Source: UBA6168 sp965222975 (GTDB taxonomy: Bacteria > Bacteroidota > Bacteroidia > Chitinophagales > Saprospiraceae). From it: a stretch of 64,000 bases of DNA. The translations under genes and the position numbers were made by a program. The notes beneath the pieces are model-generated. The model did not search any database and was not told the origin of the DNA. It saw only the letters and a list, made by a program, of their open reading frames with translations. This document shows, one piece after another, positions 25,909 through 34,729 of the stretch. The DNA lies in assembly GCA_965222975.1 (NCBI GenBank), contig CBDCVJ010000031.1:1-64000 (forward strand), read 5' to 3'. The first letter of the stretch is position 1; each line of letters begins with the position of its first letter.

Positions 25909-26610
25909 ATGAAAAACATATTTTACCTCTTTACATTATTGGCCACTGCTTTCTTGTTGAGCTGTGGCAGTGCAGGAAATGGCGAACCAACATCTGACGC
26001 CGAAAAAGCGGCCGGAGAAGCAGGGGAAACCATGATCCTGATCGAAACAAAATACGGGAACATCAAGGCAAAACTGTACAACTCCACTCCCCAGCACCGC
26101 GACAATTTTATCAAATTGGCCAATGAGGGTTTTTACAACGGCACCTTGTTCCACCGGGTCATTGATAAATTTATGATTCAGGGTGGCGACCCCAACTCGA
26201 AGGATGCCCCCTCCGGTCAGGCACTCGGCATGGGCGGCCCTGGCTACACCATTCCCGCTGAAATCGGCGCCAAGCATTTCCGGGGTGCGCTGTCCGCTGC
26301 CCGCACGGGCGGCCCTTCCAACCCAGAGAAACGTTCTTCCGGCTCGCAGTTTTACATTGTACAAAATGGCCTAAGCCCAAGAAATGCAGGGGTCATTGCC
26401 AAGAAACAGGCCAGCGGAGTAGTGTATTCCCAAGGCGAACTGGACTTCTATAACCAAGTTGGTGGTTACCCTGATTTGGACGGGGATTACACTGTTTTCG
26501 GGCAAGTATTGGAAGGCATGGAGGTCGTTGATAAAATCGCCAAAGAACCCAAGGACAGCCGCGACCGCCCGCTTGAGGATGTAAAAATGAATGTAAAAGT
26601 TTTAAAATAA
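25909..26610 (+). CDS. Cyclophilin-type peptidyl-prolyl isomerase lipoprotein
   Basis: 233 residues. Lipobox LLSC with Cys at about 19, a short acidic linker, then a cyclophilin domain: YGNIKAKLYNSTPQHRDNF, FHRVIDKFMIQGGDP, MGGPGYTIPAEI, GALSAARTGGPSNPEK, SGSQFYIVQ, YTVFGQVLEGMEVVDKIA. Arg in FHRV and the Gln in FMIQGGD are the catalytic and binding residues. An insert of about 35 residues follows SQFYIVQ, as in a bacterial subgroup. It is expected to face the periplasm, where it would catalyse proline isomerisation of envelope or secreted proteins. A close paralogue is 75 bases downstream. Confidence 0.9.
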   Translation: MKNIFYLFTLLATAFLLSCGSAGNGEPTSDAEKAAGEAGETMILIETKYGNIKAKLYNSTPQHRDNFIKLANEGFYNGTLFHRVIDKFMIQGGDPNSKDAPSGQALGMGGPGYTIPAEIGAKHFRGALSAARTGGPSNPEKRSSGSQFYIVQNGLSPRNAGVIAKKQASGVVYSQGELDFYNQVGGYPDLDGDYTVFGQVLEGMEVVDKIAKEPKDSRDRPLEDVKMNVKVLK

Positions 26611-26618
26611 AAAACGGT

Positions 26619-26667
26619 GGCCGGCGGCCGGTGGATGGCTTGCCCTGCCATCCGCCGGCCGGCGGCC
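26619..26667. repeat. G+C-rich hairpin between the cyclophilin genes
   Basis: GGCCGGCGGCCGGTGGATGGC pairs with 26647-26667 with two mismatches around a 7-base loop. Its composition (almost all G+C) is foreign to the rest of the window. It may cut down read-through from one isomerase gene to the next. Confidence 0.6.
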
Positions 26668-26684
26668 GCCGCCCACTATCCAAC

Positions 26685-27569
26685 ATGCAGCGAACAATGT
26701 TTTTTATAATGGCCCTTTCTATGATGGCCGCCTGCAATAAACCAATAGCTGACTTTGCCTACTCTGCCGATCAAAAGGTGGCGCCAGCTAAATTGAAATT
26801 TGAGAACCGATCACAAAATGCTGAATCTTACCTTTGGGATTTTGGAGACGGTACCACTTCAACCAACGATTCCCCCGAACATACGTTTAAAGCCTCCGGA
26901 AATTATGCTGTACAATTAAAGGCTACAAAAGGGAACAAGACCACTGTTTCCAAAAAAAATATTTTAGTTGAACAGCCCATAGATTGCCTTGTAGAAATTG
27001 AAACCGATTACGGCAACATGACTGTCAAACTGTCCAATGCAACTCCACAGCATCGCGACAATTTCATTAAACTGGCAGAAAATGGTTATTTCGACGATCT
27101 ACTATTTCACCGAGTCATCAATGGATTTATGATACAGGGGGGCGACCCAAACTCAAAAGGTGCAAAACCAGGGCAACAGCTGGGAATGGGCGGCCCTGGC
27201 TATACTGTTCCCGCTGAATTTGTGGATTCACTGGTTCATGTAAAAGGTGCCATAGCAGCAGCCCGCACAGGCGGCCCCTCTAATCCTGAAAAACGTTCGT
27301 CAGGTTCGCAATTCTATTTGGTACAAGGCAAAGTTTTGAGTGACAGGGAACTGGACAGCATGGAAGCTCAAAAAGGCATCCGATACACTCCCGAACAACG
27401 CGAAGCATACACGACCTTCGGCGGTACCCCTTTCCTCGACCGGGAATACACTGTATTCGGCTACGTAGTAAGTGGCATAGAGGTGATAGATAAAATCGCA
27501 AGCGTAGAAACAGGTGCAGGTGACCGACCTCGAACTGATGTGAAAATGAAAATCAAAGTGATAAAATGA
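26685..27569 (+). CDS. PKD-cyclophilin fusion lipoprotein
   Basis: 294 residues from ATG 26685; an upstream in-frame ATG at 26631 would start inside the G+C-rich hairpin. Lipobox MMAAC, then one PKD domain (KLKFENRS, YLWDFGDGTTS, HTFKASGNYAVQLKA; residues about 20-95), then a cyclophilin domain (YGNMTVKLSNATPQHRDNF, FHRVINGFMIQGGDP, GGPGYTVPAEF, ARTGGPSNPEKRSSGSQFY). The isomerase part is clearly a sister of the previous gene. The PKD module, normally an extracellular adhesion or spacing domain, probably sets the isomerase away from the membrane or binds a client. Confidence 0.9.
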   Translation: MQRTMFFIMALSMMAACNKPIADFAYSADQKVAPAKLKFENRSQNAESYLWDFGDGTTSTNDSPEHTFKASGNYAVQLKATKGNKTTVSKKNILVEQPIDCLVEIETDYGNMTVKLSNATPQHRDNFIKLAENGYFDDLLFHRVINGFMIQGGDPNSKGAKPGQQLGMGGPGYTVPAEFVDSLVHVKGAIAAARTGGPSNPEKRSSGSQFYLVQGKVLSDRELDSMEAQKGIRYTPEQREAYTTFGGTPFLDREYTVFGYVVSGIEVIDKIASVETGAGDRPRTDVKMKIKVIK

Positions 27570-27643
27570 TGTGTGACGATGGACGGTAGATGGTAAATAA
27601 CCATACCGTCTACCGCCTACCGTCCACTGTCCATTCTCAAAAC

Positions 27644-28399
27644 ATGCTTACGAAAAACATTCTCGGCATAGACGTGGGAGGTTCCAATATCAAGGGAGCC
27701 ATTGTAGATACAAACAAAGGAGAACTGATAACAGAACGGTTCAAGATAGCAACCCCGAAGCCTTCCACACCAAGAGCGGTTGCAAAGGTTTTTACCGAAT
27801 TGATCAAGCAGACCCGTTATAAGGGCAAAACCATTGGTTGCGGTTTCCCTTCCATCATTAAGGAAGGAGTCTGTTACAGCGCTGCGAATATTGACAAAAA
27901 ATGGAAAGGGACGGATGTGGCTTCCCTTTTTTCCAAAGCATCGGGCAGGAAGGTTTTTGTGACCAACGATGCCGATGCGGCAGGCCTTTCAGAAATGGAG
28001 TACGGGATCGGGAAGGGGGTCAAAGGATCGGTACTGCTCATTACCATTGGCACTGGGCTGGGAACGGCACTTTTTAGTGATGGGCAATTGGTTTCCAACA
28101 CTGAATTTGGCCATCTCCCATTTAAAGGTGATATTGCCGAGAAATACGTTTCTAAAACCGCAATGCAAAGGGGTAACTTGAGTTGGGACGAGTTTGGGAA
28201 ACGGTTCAATGAATACCTCCATGTGATCGAACGACTGATTTCCCCCAACCTCATTATCCTGGGTGGAGGCATCAGCAAAAAAATTAACCTCTTTGGTGGC
28301 CATATTGATACAGAAACAAAAGTAGTTCCCGCTAAAATGTTCAACCATTCTGGCATCATCGGCGCTGCACTGTATGCTTATCAGCAACGGGGCAAGTAA
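27644..28399 (+). CDS. ppgK: ROK-family sugar kinase, polyphosphate glucokinase-like
   Basis: 251 residues from ATG 27644 (an upstream in-frame ATG at 27590 lies in a word hairpin of ACCGTCTACCG type). Phosphate-1 site is GIDVGGSNIKGAIVD, the catalytic Asp is in TNDADAAGLSE, phosphate-2 is LLITIGTGLGTALF, and LVSNTEFGHLPF carries the GHL signature of PPGK rather than the zinc CxCGxxGC of NagC/GlcK types. Adenosine-site LIILGGGISKK follows. It should phosphorylate glucose with polyphosphate and/or ATP; the donor cannot be told from the sequence. It stands alone. Confidence 0.82.
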   Translation: MLTKNILGIDVGGSNIKGAIVDTNKGELITERFKIATPKPSTPRAVAKVFTELIKQTRYKGKTIGCGFPSIIKEGVCYSAANIDKKWKGTDVASLFSKASGRKVFVTNDADAAGLSEMEYGIGKGVKGSVLLITIGTGLGTALFSDGQLVSNTEFGHLPFKGDIAEKYVSKTAMQRGNLSWDEFGKRFNEYLHVIERLISPNLIILGGGISKKINLFGGHIDTETKVVPAKMFNHSGIIGAALYAYQQRGK

Positions 28400-28539
28400 G
28401 GCAATTAGGAATTAAATAAATTGGAAATTCAGAAAACAACAGGTAAAAAAATTCCAATTTCTTAAAAATAAAAACAGTTAGGTTATTTTTTCCCGCCACC
28501 TAAAACCATTGAACTATAATTTTTTTAAATCCTTTTGAA

Positions 28540-28962
28540 ATGAAAATCTTTTACTTTTCAATTCTTTTCGCAACCCTATTTTTTGCCGCGTGCAACAACA
28601 AACTTAAAATCGATACCAGCGGATTCAACCTGAACGAACCCTTTCCCATTAAAATAAATGAGACAGCGAAAATGAACAACGGCAACCTTTCATTGACATT
28701 GACGGGTATCCCAGAGGATTCCCGCTGCCCGGAAGATGCCAACTGCATCTGGGAAGGCCAAGTTCGGATATTTCTGGATGCGTCCATTCCAACCAACAAA
28801 AAGAGCCTTGAATTCAAAATCGAAAAATCGAAAATGGGCCGAGTAAGCAAAGATTTTGAAAATTATTCCGTCGTCATCCAAAACGTACTTCCTCTTACAA
28901 AATCCGGTATCAGAATCCCAAAGGAGGATTATGTAGTAACTTTAAAAGTAGCGCCGAAATAA
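28540..28962 (+). CDS. Small lipoprotein of unknown function
   Basis: 140 residues. Lipobox LFFAAC, then a beta-rich domain: EPFPIKINETAKMNNGNLSL, GIPEDSRCPEDANCIWEGQV with two Cys that may form a disulfide, and a C-terminal strand pair (YSVVIQNVLPLTKSG, YVVTLKVAPK). The 'DSRCPxDVxCxWxG' motif is common to Bacteroidota envelope proteins of unknown role. Single gene, followed at once by a terminator. Confidence 0.75.
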   Translation: MKIFYFSILFATLFFAACNNKLKIDTSGFNLNEPFPIKINETAKMNNGNLSLTLTGIPEDSRCPEDANCIWEGQVRIFLDASIPTNKKSLEFKIEKSKMGRVSKDFENYSVVIQNVLPLTKSGIRIPKEDYVVTLKVAPK

Positions 28963-29003
28963 AAGAAATTGAGAAATTGAGAAATTGAGAAATTGAAAAT
29001 TAG

Positions 29004-29039
29004 AAATGCCTCTTCGTGTTGACTTACGAAGAGGCATTT
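29004..29039. terminator. Bidirectional terminator
   Basis: AAATGCCTCTTCGT pairs with ACGAAGAGGCATTT (14 bp, 8-base loop) with flanking A and T runs. It lies between the convergent lipoprotein (stop 28962) and flavin oxidase (stop 29052) genes. The bases just before it repeat GAAATTGA four times. Confidence 0.8.
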
Positions 29040-29051
29040 TTAATTTCCAAT

Positions 29052-30257
29052 TCACCTTTTCAAATATCTCGCTTCTTCTTGCTGTTTTGTGTCCTTTCCA
29101 AGTTGCCGCCAAGAGTATCTATCCGACCATTTATGGGTGCTGCCTTCTGCCACGTCGGCAATCATCTTTCCAATGACCGGGCCCATTTTAAAACCATGGC
29201 CACTGCCACCAGAGCCGACAATCAGGTTATTTATTTCGGGGTGTTTGTCAATCCAAAAATGGCCGTCCAATGTATCTGTATAACAGCAGCGACGAGTATA
29301 TACGATGGGGGCATCGGCCAAAGCAGGAATGGATTCTTTCAGGAAATTCCTAAAATGCACTTCGTCAGATTTATAAACAACCCGCTCGTCGTGTTCAGGG
29401 TGCAATTCCAAACCCTCACTGTGCAATGCTATTTTAACAACTTTTTCTTTTGGATGTAAGGGAAAGCCATACCAACCTGTATTGGAAATATCGGCAGTAA
29501 AAATCGTAAAGCGGGGGGGGCTAAATAATTCTGGATTTTTCGGTTTTAAATGAAATACCGGATGACCGGTTATTTTAAAATTGGGTTTTATCTCAGGAAT
29601 TAAAAAAGGTGTAAAATTCCCAGCGCATACAATTATATTTTCAGCGTTAAATAATTCACCTTCTTTGGTTTTTACTCCTTCCGCTTTATTATTTTTAATA
29701 ATTAATTTTTCAACTGTCTGCCCTTCAATAATTTTCACACCTAATTGTTTGGCATATTTTGTCAATAATTCCACTACCCTACCCGATTCAGCAAAACCTG
29801 CTGTTTTATTAAAAAAACCATCTGTATATTTTTTATGGCTAAATGCCGGAAAACGGGCTGCAATTCTTTCAGAATTCAAACGTTCAGGCTGAAACCCTTT
29901 TTTAATTAAATTGTCAAAACTCGCCTTTTCGAATTCATGCATTTTATGATCCATAGAATTGGAGGAAACAAGCAAAAATCCAATTTCATGGTAAATGGTT
30001 TCGTTAAACAATTCATTCCACTCCCGCCACATTTCCATACTCTCGATGGTCATGTCCATGTATTCCATATCCGAACCATATTCCATTCGAACGATCTTAC
30101 TGATGTCCGTGGAGGCTGCCAAAGGATGTGGTATTTTATCGGGATTTAATATGGCTACGGAATAATTTCTTTTCCGCAATTCGACGGCGGTGGTGATGCC
30201 GAAGATGCCGGCGCCGATGATTAGGTGACTGGGTATGGCGTGCAAATTATTTTCCAT
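29052..30257 (-). CDS. FAD-dependent amine oxidase (DAO / sarcosine oxidase-like)
   Basis: 401 residues. N-terminal FAD-binding Rossmann motif GAGIFG at 15-20, then ELRKRNYSVAILNPD, a mid-domain substrate fold, AENIIVCAGNFTPFL (second dinucleotide strand), RCCYTDTLDGHFWIDKHPE and NNLIVGSGGSGHGFKMGPVIG at the C-terminus. The Cys in RCCYTDT matches the residue that in MTOX and monomeric sarcosine oxidase binds FAD covalently. It should oxidise an N-methyl or D-amino acid to imine plus hydrogen peroxide, in the cytoplasm. The substrate is unknown and it has no linked pathway gene. Confidence 0.85.
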   Translation of the reverse strand: MENNLHAIPSHLIIGAGIFGITTAVELRKRNYSVAILNPDKIPHPLAASTDISKIVRMEYGSDMEYMDMTIESMEMWREWNELFNETIYHEIGFLLVSSNSMDHKMHEFEKASFDNLIKKGFQPERLNSERIAARFPAFSHKKYTDGFFNKTAGFAESGRVVELLTKYAKQLGVKIIEGQTVEKLIIKNNKAEGVKTKEGELFNAENIIVCAGNFTPFLIPEIKPNFKITGHPVFHLKPKNPELFSPPRFTIFTADISNTGWYGFPLHPKEKVVKIALHSEGLELHPEHDERVVYKSDEVHFRNFLKESIPALADAPIVYTRRCCYTDTLDGHFWIDKHPEINNLIVGSGGSGHGFKMGPVIGKMIADVAEGSTHKWSDRYSWRQLGKDTKQQEEARYLKR

Positions 30258-30267
30258 AAATTAAAGC

Positions 30268-30576
30268 TTACATTGTTAGTATACGCTCTAATTGATCTGG
30301 GTTACGTTTTTCATGCCATAAAGCAACGACAACAACCCGTTCACGCTTTTCATCGATCCTAAAATTCATTTTGTATGGGAATTTCCTTAACAGTAAACGC
30401 CTAAAAGGTTTGAATATATATTTATATCGTTGAGGGTTGTTATATAGTTTTTTCAAATTATCGAAAAATTCATTCATCAATTTATTACCTAAACCCGCAG
30501 ATTGGTCATTGTACCAATCCATGCCTTCCCAAAGATGCTCTCTGGTTCGTTTAAGGACGAAAACTTTATAAGCCAT
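30268..30576 (-). CDS. RelE/ParE-family toxin
   Basis: 102 residues from ATG 30576 (MAYKVFVLKRTREHLWEGMD). The fold pattern fits the family: strand, two helices (WYNDQSAGLGNKLMNEFFDN), then LLLRKFPYKMNFRID and a VVVVALWHEKRNPDQ end. The end HxxRNPxxW-like element is the ParE type rather than the endonucleolytic RelE type, so the target might be gyrase; it may also be an RNase. It overlaps the antitoxin gene by 11 bases, as in type II pairs. Confidence 0.82.
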   Translation of the reverse strand: MAYKVFVLKRTREHLWEGMDWYNDQSAGLGNKLMNEFFDNLKKLYNNPQRYKYIFKPFRRLLLRKFPYKMNFRIDEKRERVVVVALWHEKRNPDQLERILTM

Positions 30577-30808
30577 ATTTTGCCGCCGTTTGTTCACGCA
30601 ACATTTCTACAGAAACCACATCATCTGGATTTTTCTCATACTCACCCCAAAGCTCCAACAATTCATCTCTCTGGTCGGAGGTCAATTCATCCTTCCCTTC
30701 TGTCCTTTTTTGGTACTTCAATATTAGAAATTCCACAAAATCAGCAACCTGTCTTTGCAAGTCATCTGGCAGCATGTTTATTTTATAGGTCAATAATGAT
30801 GCGTTCAT
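30566..30808 (-). CDS. DUF2281-type antitoxin
   Basis: 80 residues from ATG 30808; a longer frame upstream lacks similarity. The LPDDLQRQVADFVEFLILKYQ segment is the DUF2281 helix found in antitoxins next to ParE/RelE toxins. The C-terminus (SVEMLREQTAAKYGL) is likely the toxin-binding part. It is the first gene of a two-gene minus-strand unit. Confidence 0.78.
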   Translation of the reverse strand: MNASLLTYKINMLPDDLQRQVADFVEFLILKYQKRTEGKDELTSDQRDELLELWGEYEKNPDDVVSVEMLREQTAAKYGL

Positions 30809-30834
30809 GATATAGGCTTTGATAAACGATTTTT

Positions 30835-30842
30835 CAAAAATA
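30835..30842 (-). promoter_or_regulatory. Candidate -7 box of the toxin-antitoxin unit
   Basis: Reads TATTTTTG on the minus strand, 27 bases before the antitoxin ATG. It is a TAnnTTTG match, with no obvious -33 element. Confidence 0.35.
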
Positions 30843-30994
30843 CAAAAAAGCATTGAGAATGCCCGGCTCCTTTTCATTTTCTGATTTGGTCAGAATAAAA
30901 AGGATACACAATTTTCTATAACAAATTCTAATTATACATATTCGTTTCTTCAAATATTCCCCTTACCTTTAGCTCTTAAACACTTACCAACCAA

Positions 30995-33900
30995 ATGACA
31001 ATGAGATGCATTTCGGCTCTATTAGCTTCCCTTTTTTTATCTTCCCTCAGTTCCATTGCTCAAAAACCCGTACCCGGCGTGCCTGTTGGACATGCCGGGC
31101 AAATCACCTCCATTGATTTTTCTCCCGATGGCCGTTTTGCCGTTTCCTCCGGCGAAAGCGGCAATGTAAAATTATGGGAACTTTCCACAGGAAGGTTGCT
31201 GAAAAACTGGCATCCCTCCAGCGATCAGGTCGAGTCGTTGCCTACCTCCGAAGTCGCCTTTATCAATCAGGGGAAAGAAATTTTGATCGGCAGTACTGGC
31301 AACCCTTTATTGGCTTGGGATTTTCACCAGCCAGGGGAAGTTGTTCGTTCTTTTATCGACCCGGGTAGTGATACGCAAGCCTCAATTTGGGATTTTAGTA
31401 TTTCACCAAATGGAACAGAGGTGTTGGCACTGAGCGCTAAAAATGAATTAAAAAGATGGAATTTGAAAAGCGGGAAATTCGTCAATAAATTTCCAAAACC
31501 ATCTGAAAAAATGGTGACGGTGTGCTATGCCCTCGATGGAAAAACGGCCTATACGGGCACGCGGAAAGGCAATATATTAAAATGGTCGATGAAAAATGAC
31601 AGCCAGGAAGGAACAATCAATATGCACAGCAAGTCCGTTAACGCACTCAGTATTTCTCCCGATGGAAACACGATGCTTTCGGGCTCAACGGATTATTCTG
31701 TAAAACTATGGGACATGGCCACCAACAAGGTTCTGCAAGCTTTTGACTACGCATATTCCCCCGGCCAATCTGCCGTTTTCTCACCGAACGGCAAGCACCT
31801 CGCTTTTGGGAACAATGACCAAAACATTATTATTTGGGACATTGAAAACAAGGTGGCAATTGACACTTTTAGAAGTGGCCACACTAGAAACATTACTGAA
31901 GTTCGATACTCACCTGATGCTGAAGGTAAGTATATCATTTCCGGCGCGCTGGATAAATCATTGATCTTATGGGATGCAGCTTCTGGCGCGATCATTCATC
32001 GGCTTCAAGGTTACACTAAGATGGTTAAACAAATTGATTTTTCATCTGATAAAACCCACTCTTGTATCGTTCAGGAATTTAGCAAGGACATTACGACTTG
32101 GAATGCAAAAAAAGAAGATGGTATCGTCATGCTGACTGGACACACTGCCGATGTTATTGCTGCGCGTTTTTCCCCTGATGGGAGTTACCTTCTTTCGAGT
32201 TCCGATGACCGAACCATGATCCGGTGGGATTTTGGAGATAGCCTACAAAAGGTTGTTTCTAAAAAACTCGACCAGTCTGTGCAAGACCTCGCTGTTTCAC
32301 CAAACGAACGATATGCCATTACCACTTCCAATGATAAAACGGTCGATCTGTGGGACTTGGATAAGATGGAGGTGATTAAAACTTTCACAGGCCACACCGA
32401 CAAAGTCACCTCTTTGGCCTTTTCGCTGGATGGCCAGTTTGCCATGAGTGGCTCGAACGATAATACGGTAAAAATTTACGAAGTGAAAAGTGGTCGGCAG
32501 GTGGCCAGCATCCCTGGGCAAGCTGATCGGATTTCCCCGGTCGCCTTTTCACCGGATGGCCAATTTTTCCTTTCCATTTCCTGCGCTTACAGCAAAGTGG
32601 ACATTTGGAGCATTAAAAAAAAGGCCACTGTCCATTCTTTTAGCACTGAATATGACCCCGACAAACCAGATGAAAAAATATACTGCGGTAGCAAAACCAA
32701 AGCTGCCATTTCACCAAAAGGAGAGCGCTTCCTGCTCACCAATGGCCTCAATGCCCTCCTCTGGAAAATGGACAGCGATCAACCTATTTTCCTCCGTGGG
32801 CACAAGGGCTTGGTAAAATCAGTGGCTTTCTCGGCAAATGGCGAGGTGGCCATCACAGGAAGTTATGACGGAAGTATAAAATTGTGGAGTGTGCTTGATG
32901 GAAGGCCCCTTGCCACCATCTATCACTTGAACGGTGCGGATTGGGTGGCCATGACCCCAAGTGGCCTTTTTGATGCTTCCGCAGCAGCTATGGAAAAGAT
33001 GTATTTTGTGCAAGGGCTGGAATCCATTGACCTCGACCAATTGAAAGAGCTTTATCACGAGCCTGGCCTATTGGCCCTATTGATGGGTTATAAGAAAGGC
33101 CGTCCCAGAGAAGTGGAGGCACTTGAAGAACTGGATTTATATCCTGAAATAAGTGCAAACATTAAAAACAACAAACTATACATTGATTTAAAAAAACGCA
33201 GTGGCGGCATCGGTAAAACCTCCGTGTTTATTAATGGTACGGAAGTGCTGTCTGATGCTTGTGCGGGAAAGGCGAATTGCCCAGCTATCGACCTTGATGT
33301 GTACAAAAAGCACTTCTTCTCCGCAGATACAAGTAGGGCCAAAAATGTCATTACCATTAGAGCGTACAGTGAAAATGATTGGTTGAAAAGCCCGCCTTAT
33401 GAAATCTATCCATTTTCAAAAAGAAGTCGTGGTGGCAGCGAAACCAATACTGATCCGTTCGACGATTTCAACCTTTCTTTTGCCGAGCCGCCCCCACCTT
33501 CGCTGCATGCCATCATCGTGGGCACTTCCGATTATGCTGGCGAAAACATTGATCTTGATTTTCCTCATGAAGATGGAAAAGCAATGGCAGAAACGATCAA
33601 GAAAGTTGGCGGCAAACTCTTCGGCGACACATCGGTGAAAATAACCTTGCTGACAACAGAAGCAGAGGAAAATAGCAAACAACCCAGCAAAGCCAATGTC
33701 CGAAAAGCATTTCAAAATGCGGCCAAAGCAGCAAATGCAGAAGATGTACTTATCATATTCCTCGCTGGTCATGGCACTACTTACAGCGACGGTGGCAATT
33801 CTGACTTTTACTACCTGACCAAGGACTGCGGCGACTTAAACCTTAAAATTCAAAATGTCCGCAACAACCTGTGTATTTCAACGGATACCTTGACCGAATG

Positions 33901-34663
33901 GATCTCTGCCATTCCCGCCAAAAAACGCGTGGTCATTCTGGATGCCTGCCATTCAGGTGCTGCCGCCTCAAATATTGGAGCAAGTCGGTCGTTGGGCAGT
34001 ACCCAAAAAAGAGAACTCGAACGCCTCAAAGACCGCAATGGCATGTTTGTGCTGGCTTCCAGCGAGTCCGGTCAAAAAAGTTATGAGGACGATCAACTTA
34101 GACAAGGCCTACTGACCTATAGCCTGCTCTATGGCATGAAAAGCATGGGCGGAGTGGAAAAAGATGGTGCTGTTGACATCCTCAAACTCTTCCAATTTGC
34201 CCGCAACTATGTGCCTGTCCTTGCGGCTGATGAAAAAGGTGGTCAGACGCCGGTTTTAACGATTCCATCTAAAGAGGCGTCGAGTTTTTCGATTGGAATA
34301 GTAGATGACCCTTCTGCGATCCCTTTGGGACAGCAAAACCAATTTATCAGCCAAAGTGTCTTTCTTGATCAGGAGGCCATGAACGATCATTTGTCGCTTT
34401 CCACCTTATTGGATGAACACTTGGCCGAAGACATCGTGGAAGGGAAATTGGGCGAAATGATTTTCAACAATAGCCGTGATGGGGGGAGCAGTGCTTATTC
34501 TATTCGTGGACTCTACAAGATCAATAATGGCATGGTAAATTTGGATGGACGGGTTTTCCAAGGTAATAACGAAAAAGCCTCTTTTAAAGTCGAGAATGCC
34601 CCCATGCATAAAAGTCGGGAATTGGTCAGGCGAATCGTAAAGGCTATAAACGAGAAGCTTTAG
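30995..34663 (+). CDS. WD40-repeat caspase-like (peptidase C14) protein
   Basis: 1222 residues. Signal peptide ending SSIAQ, so exported. Residues about 30-640 are WD40 blades (SIDFSPDGRFAVSSGESGNVKLWE, LSISPDGNTMLSGSTDYSVKLWD and others, at least 12, enough for two propellers). After a linker with beta elements, a caspase domain starts near 838 (HAIIVGTSDYAG) with the His in IIFLAGHGTT (about 925) and the Cys in VVILDACHSGAA (about 984), plus a p10-like SSESGQKSYED segment. The C-terminal 130 residues are unknown. It should be a Lys/Arg-specific or similar protease that acts in the periplasm or outside. It stands convergent to the M48-like gene and heads the protease block. Confidence 0.9.
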   Translation: MTMRCISALLASLFLSSLSSIAQKPVPGVPVGHAGQITSIDFSPDGRFAVSSGESGNVKLWELSTGRLLKNWHPSSDQVESLPTSEVAFINQGKEILIGSTGNPLLAWDFHQPGEVVRSFIDPGSDTQASIWDFSISPNGTEVLALSAKNELKRWNLKSGKFVNKFPKPSEKMVTVCYALDGKTAYTGTRKGNILKWSMKNDSQEGTINMHSKSVNALSISPDGNTMLSGSTDYSVKLWDMATNKVLQAFDYAYSPGQSAVFSPNGKHLAFGNNDQNIIIWDIENKVAIDTFRSGHTRNITEVRYSPDAEGKYIISGALDKSLILWDAASGAIIHRLQGYTKMVKQIDFSSDKTHSCIVQEFSKDITTWNAKKEDGIVMLTGHTADVIAARFSPDGSYLLSSSDDRTMIRWDFGDSLQKVVSKKLDQSVQDLAVSPNERYAITTSNDKTVDLWDLDKMEVIKTFTGHTDKVTSLAFSLDGQFAMSGSNDNTVKIYEVKSGRQVASIPGQADRISPVAFSPDGQFFLSISCAYSKVDIWSIKKKATVHSFSTEYDPDKPDEKIYCGSKTKAAISPKGERFLLTNGLNALLWKMDSDQPIFLRGHKGLVKSVAFSANGEVAITGSYDGSIKLWSVLDGRPLATIYHLNGADWVAMTPSGLFDASAAAMEKMYFVQGLESIDLDQLKELYHEPGLLALLMGYKKGRPREVEALEELDLYPEISANIKNNKLYIDLKKRSGGIGKTSVFINGTEVLSDACAGKANCPAIDLDVYKKHFFSADTSRAKNVITIRAYSENDWLKSPPYEIYPFSKRSRGGSETNTDPFDDFNLSFAEPPPPSLHAIIVGTSDYAGENIDLDFPHEDGKAMAETIKKVGGKLFGDTSVKITLLTTEAEENSKQPSKANVRKAFQNAAKAANAEDVLIIFLAGHGTTYSDGGNSDFYYLTKDCGDLNLKIQNVRNNLCISTDTLTEWISAIPAKKRVVILDACHSGAAASNIGASRSLGSTQKRELERLKDRNGMFVLASSESGQKSYEDDQLRQGLLTYSLLYGMKSMGGVEKDGAVDILKLFQFARNYVPVLAADEKGGQTPVLTIPSKEASSFSIGIVDDPSAIPLGQQNQFISQSVFLDQEAMNDHLSLSTLLDEHLAEDIVEGKLGEMIFNNSRDGGSSAYSIRGLYKINNGMVNLDGRVFQGNNEKASFKVENAPMHKSRELVRRIVKAINEKL

Positions 34664-34683
34664 GAAAAATAAATTGATTATAC

Positions 34684-34708
34684 TTCTCAGTCCCTCCGGG
34701 ACTGAGAA
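34684..34708. repeat. REP-like hairpin
   Basis: TTCTCAGTCCC / GGGACTGAGAA around TCC. The core GTCCCTCCGGGAC is the word found in both REP clusters of the RAYT gene. It lies in the 66-base gap between convergent caspase and M48-like genes, a typical REP position. Confidence 0.65.
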
Positions 34709-34729
34709 GAGAAACTGAGAAGAGAAACA

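Noticed and set aside
29016..29459. Plus-strand frame of 147 codons over the flavin oxidase gene
   Set aside because: Shadow of the minus-strand oxidase, which has FAD motifs along its whole length; it also starts inside a terminator.
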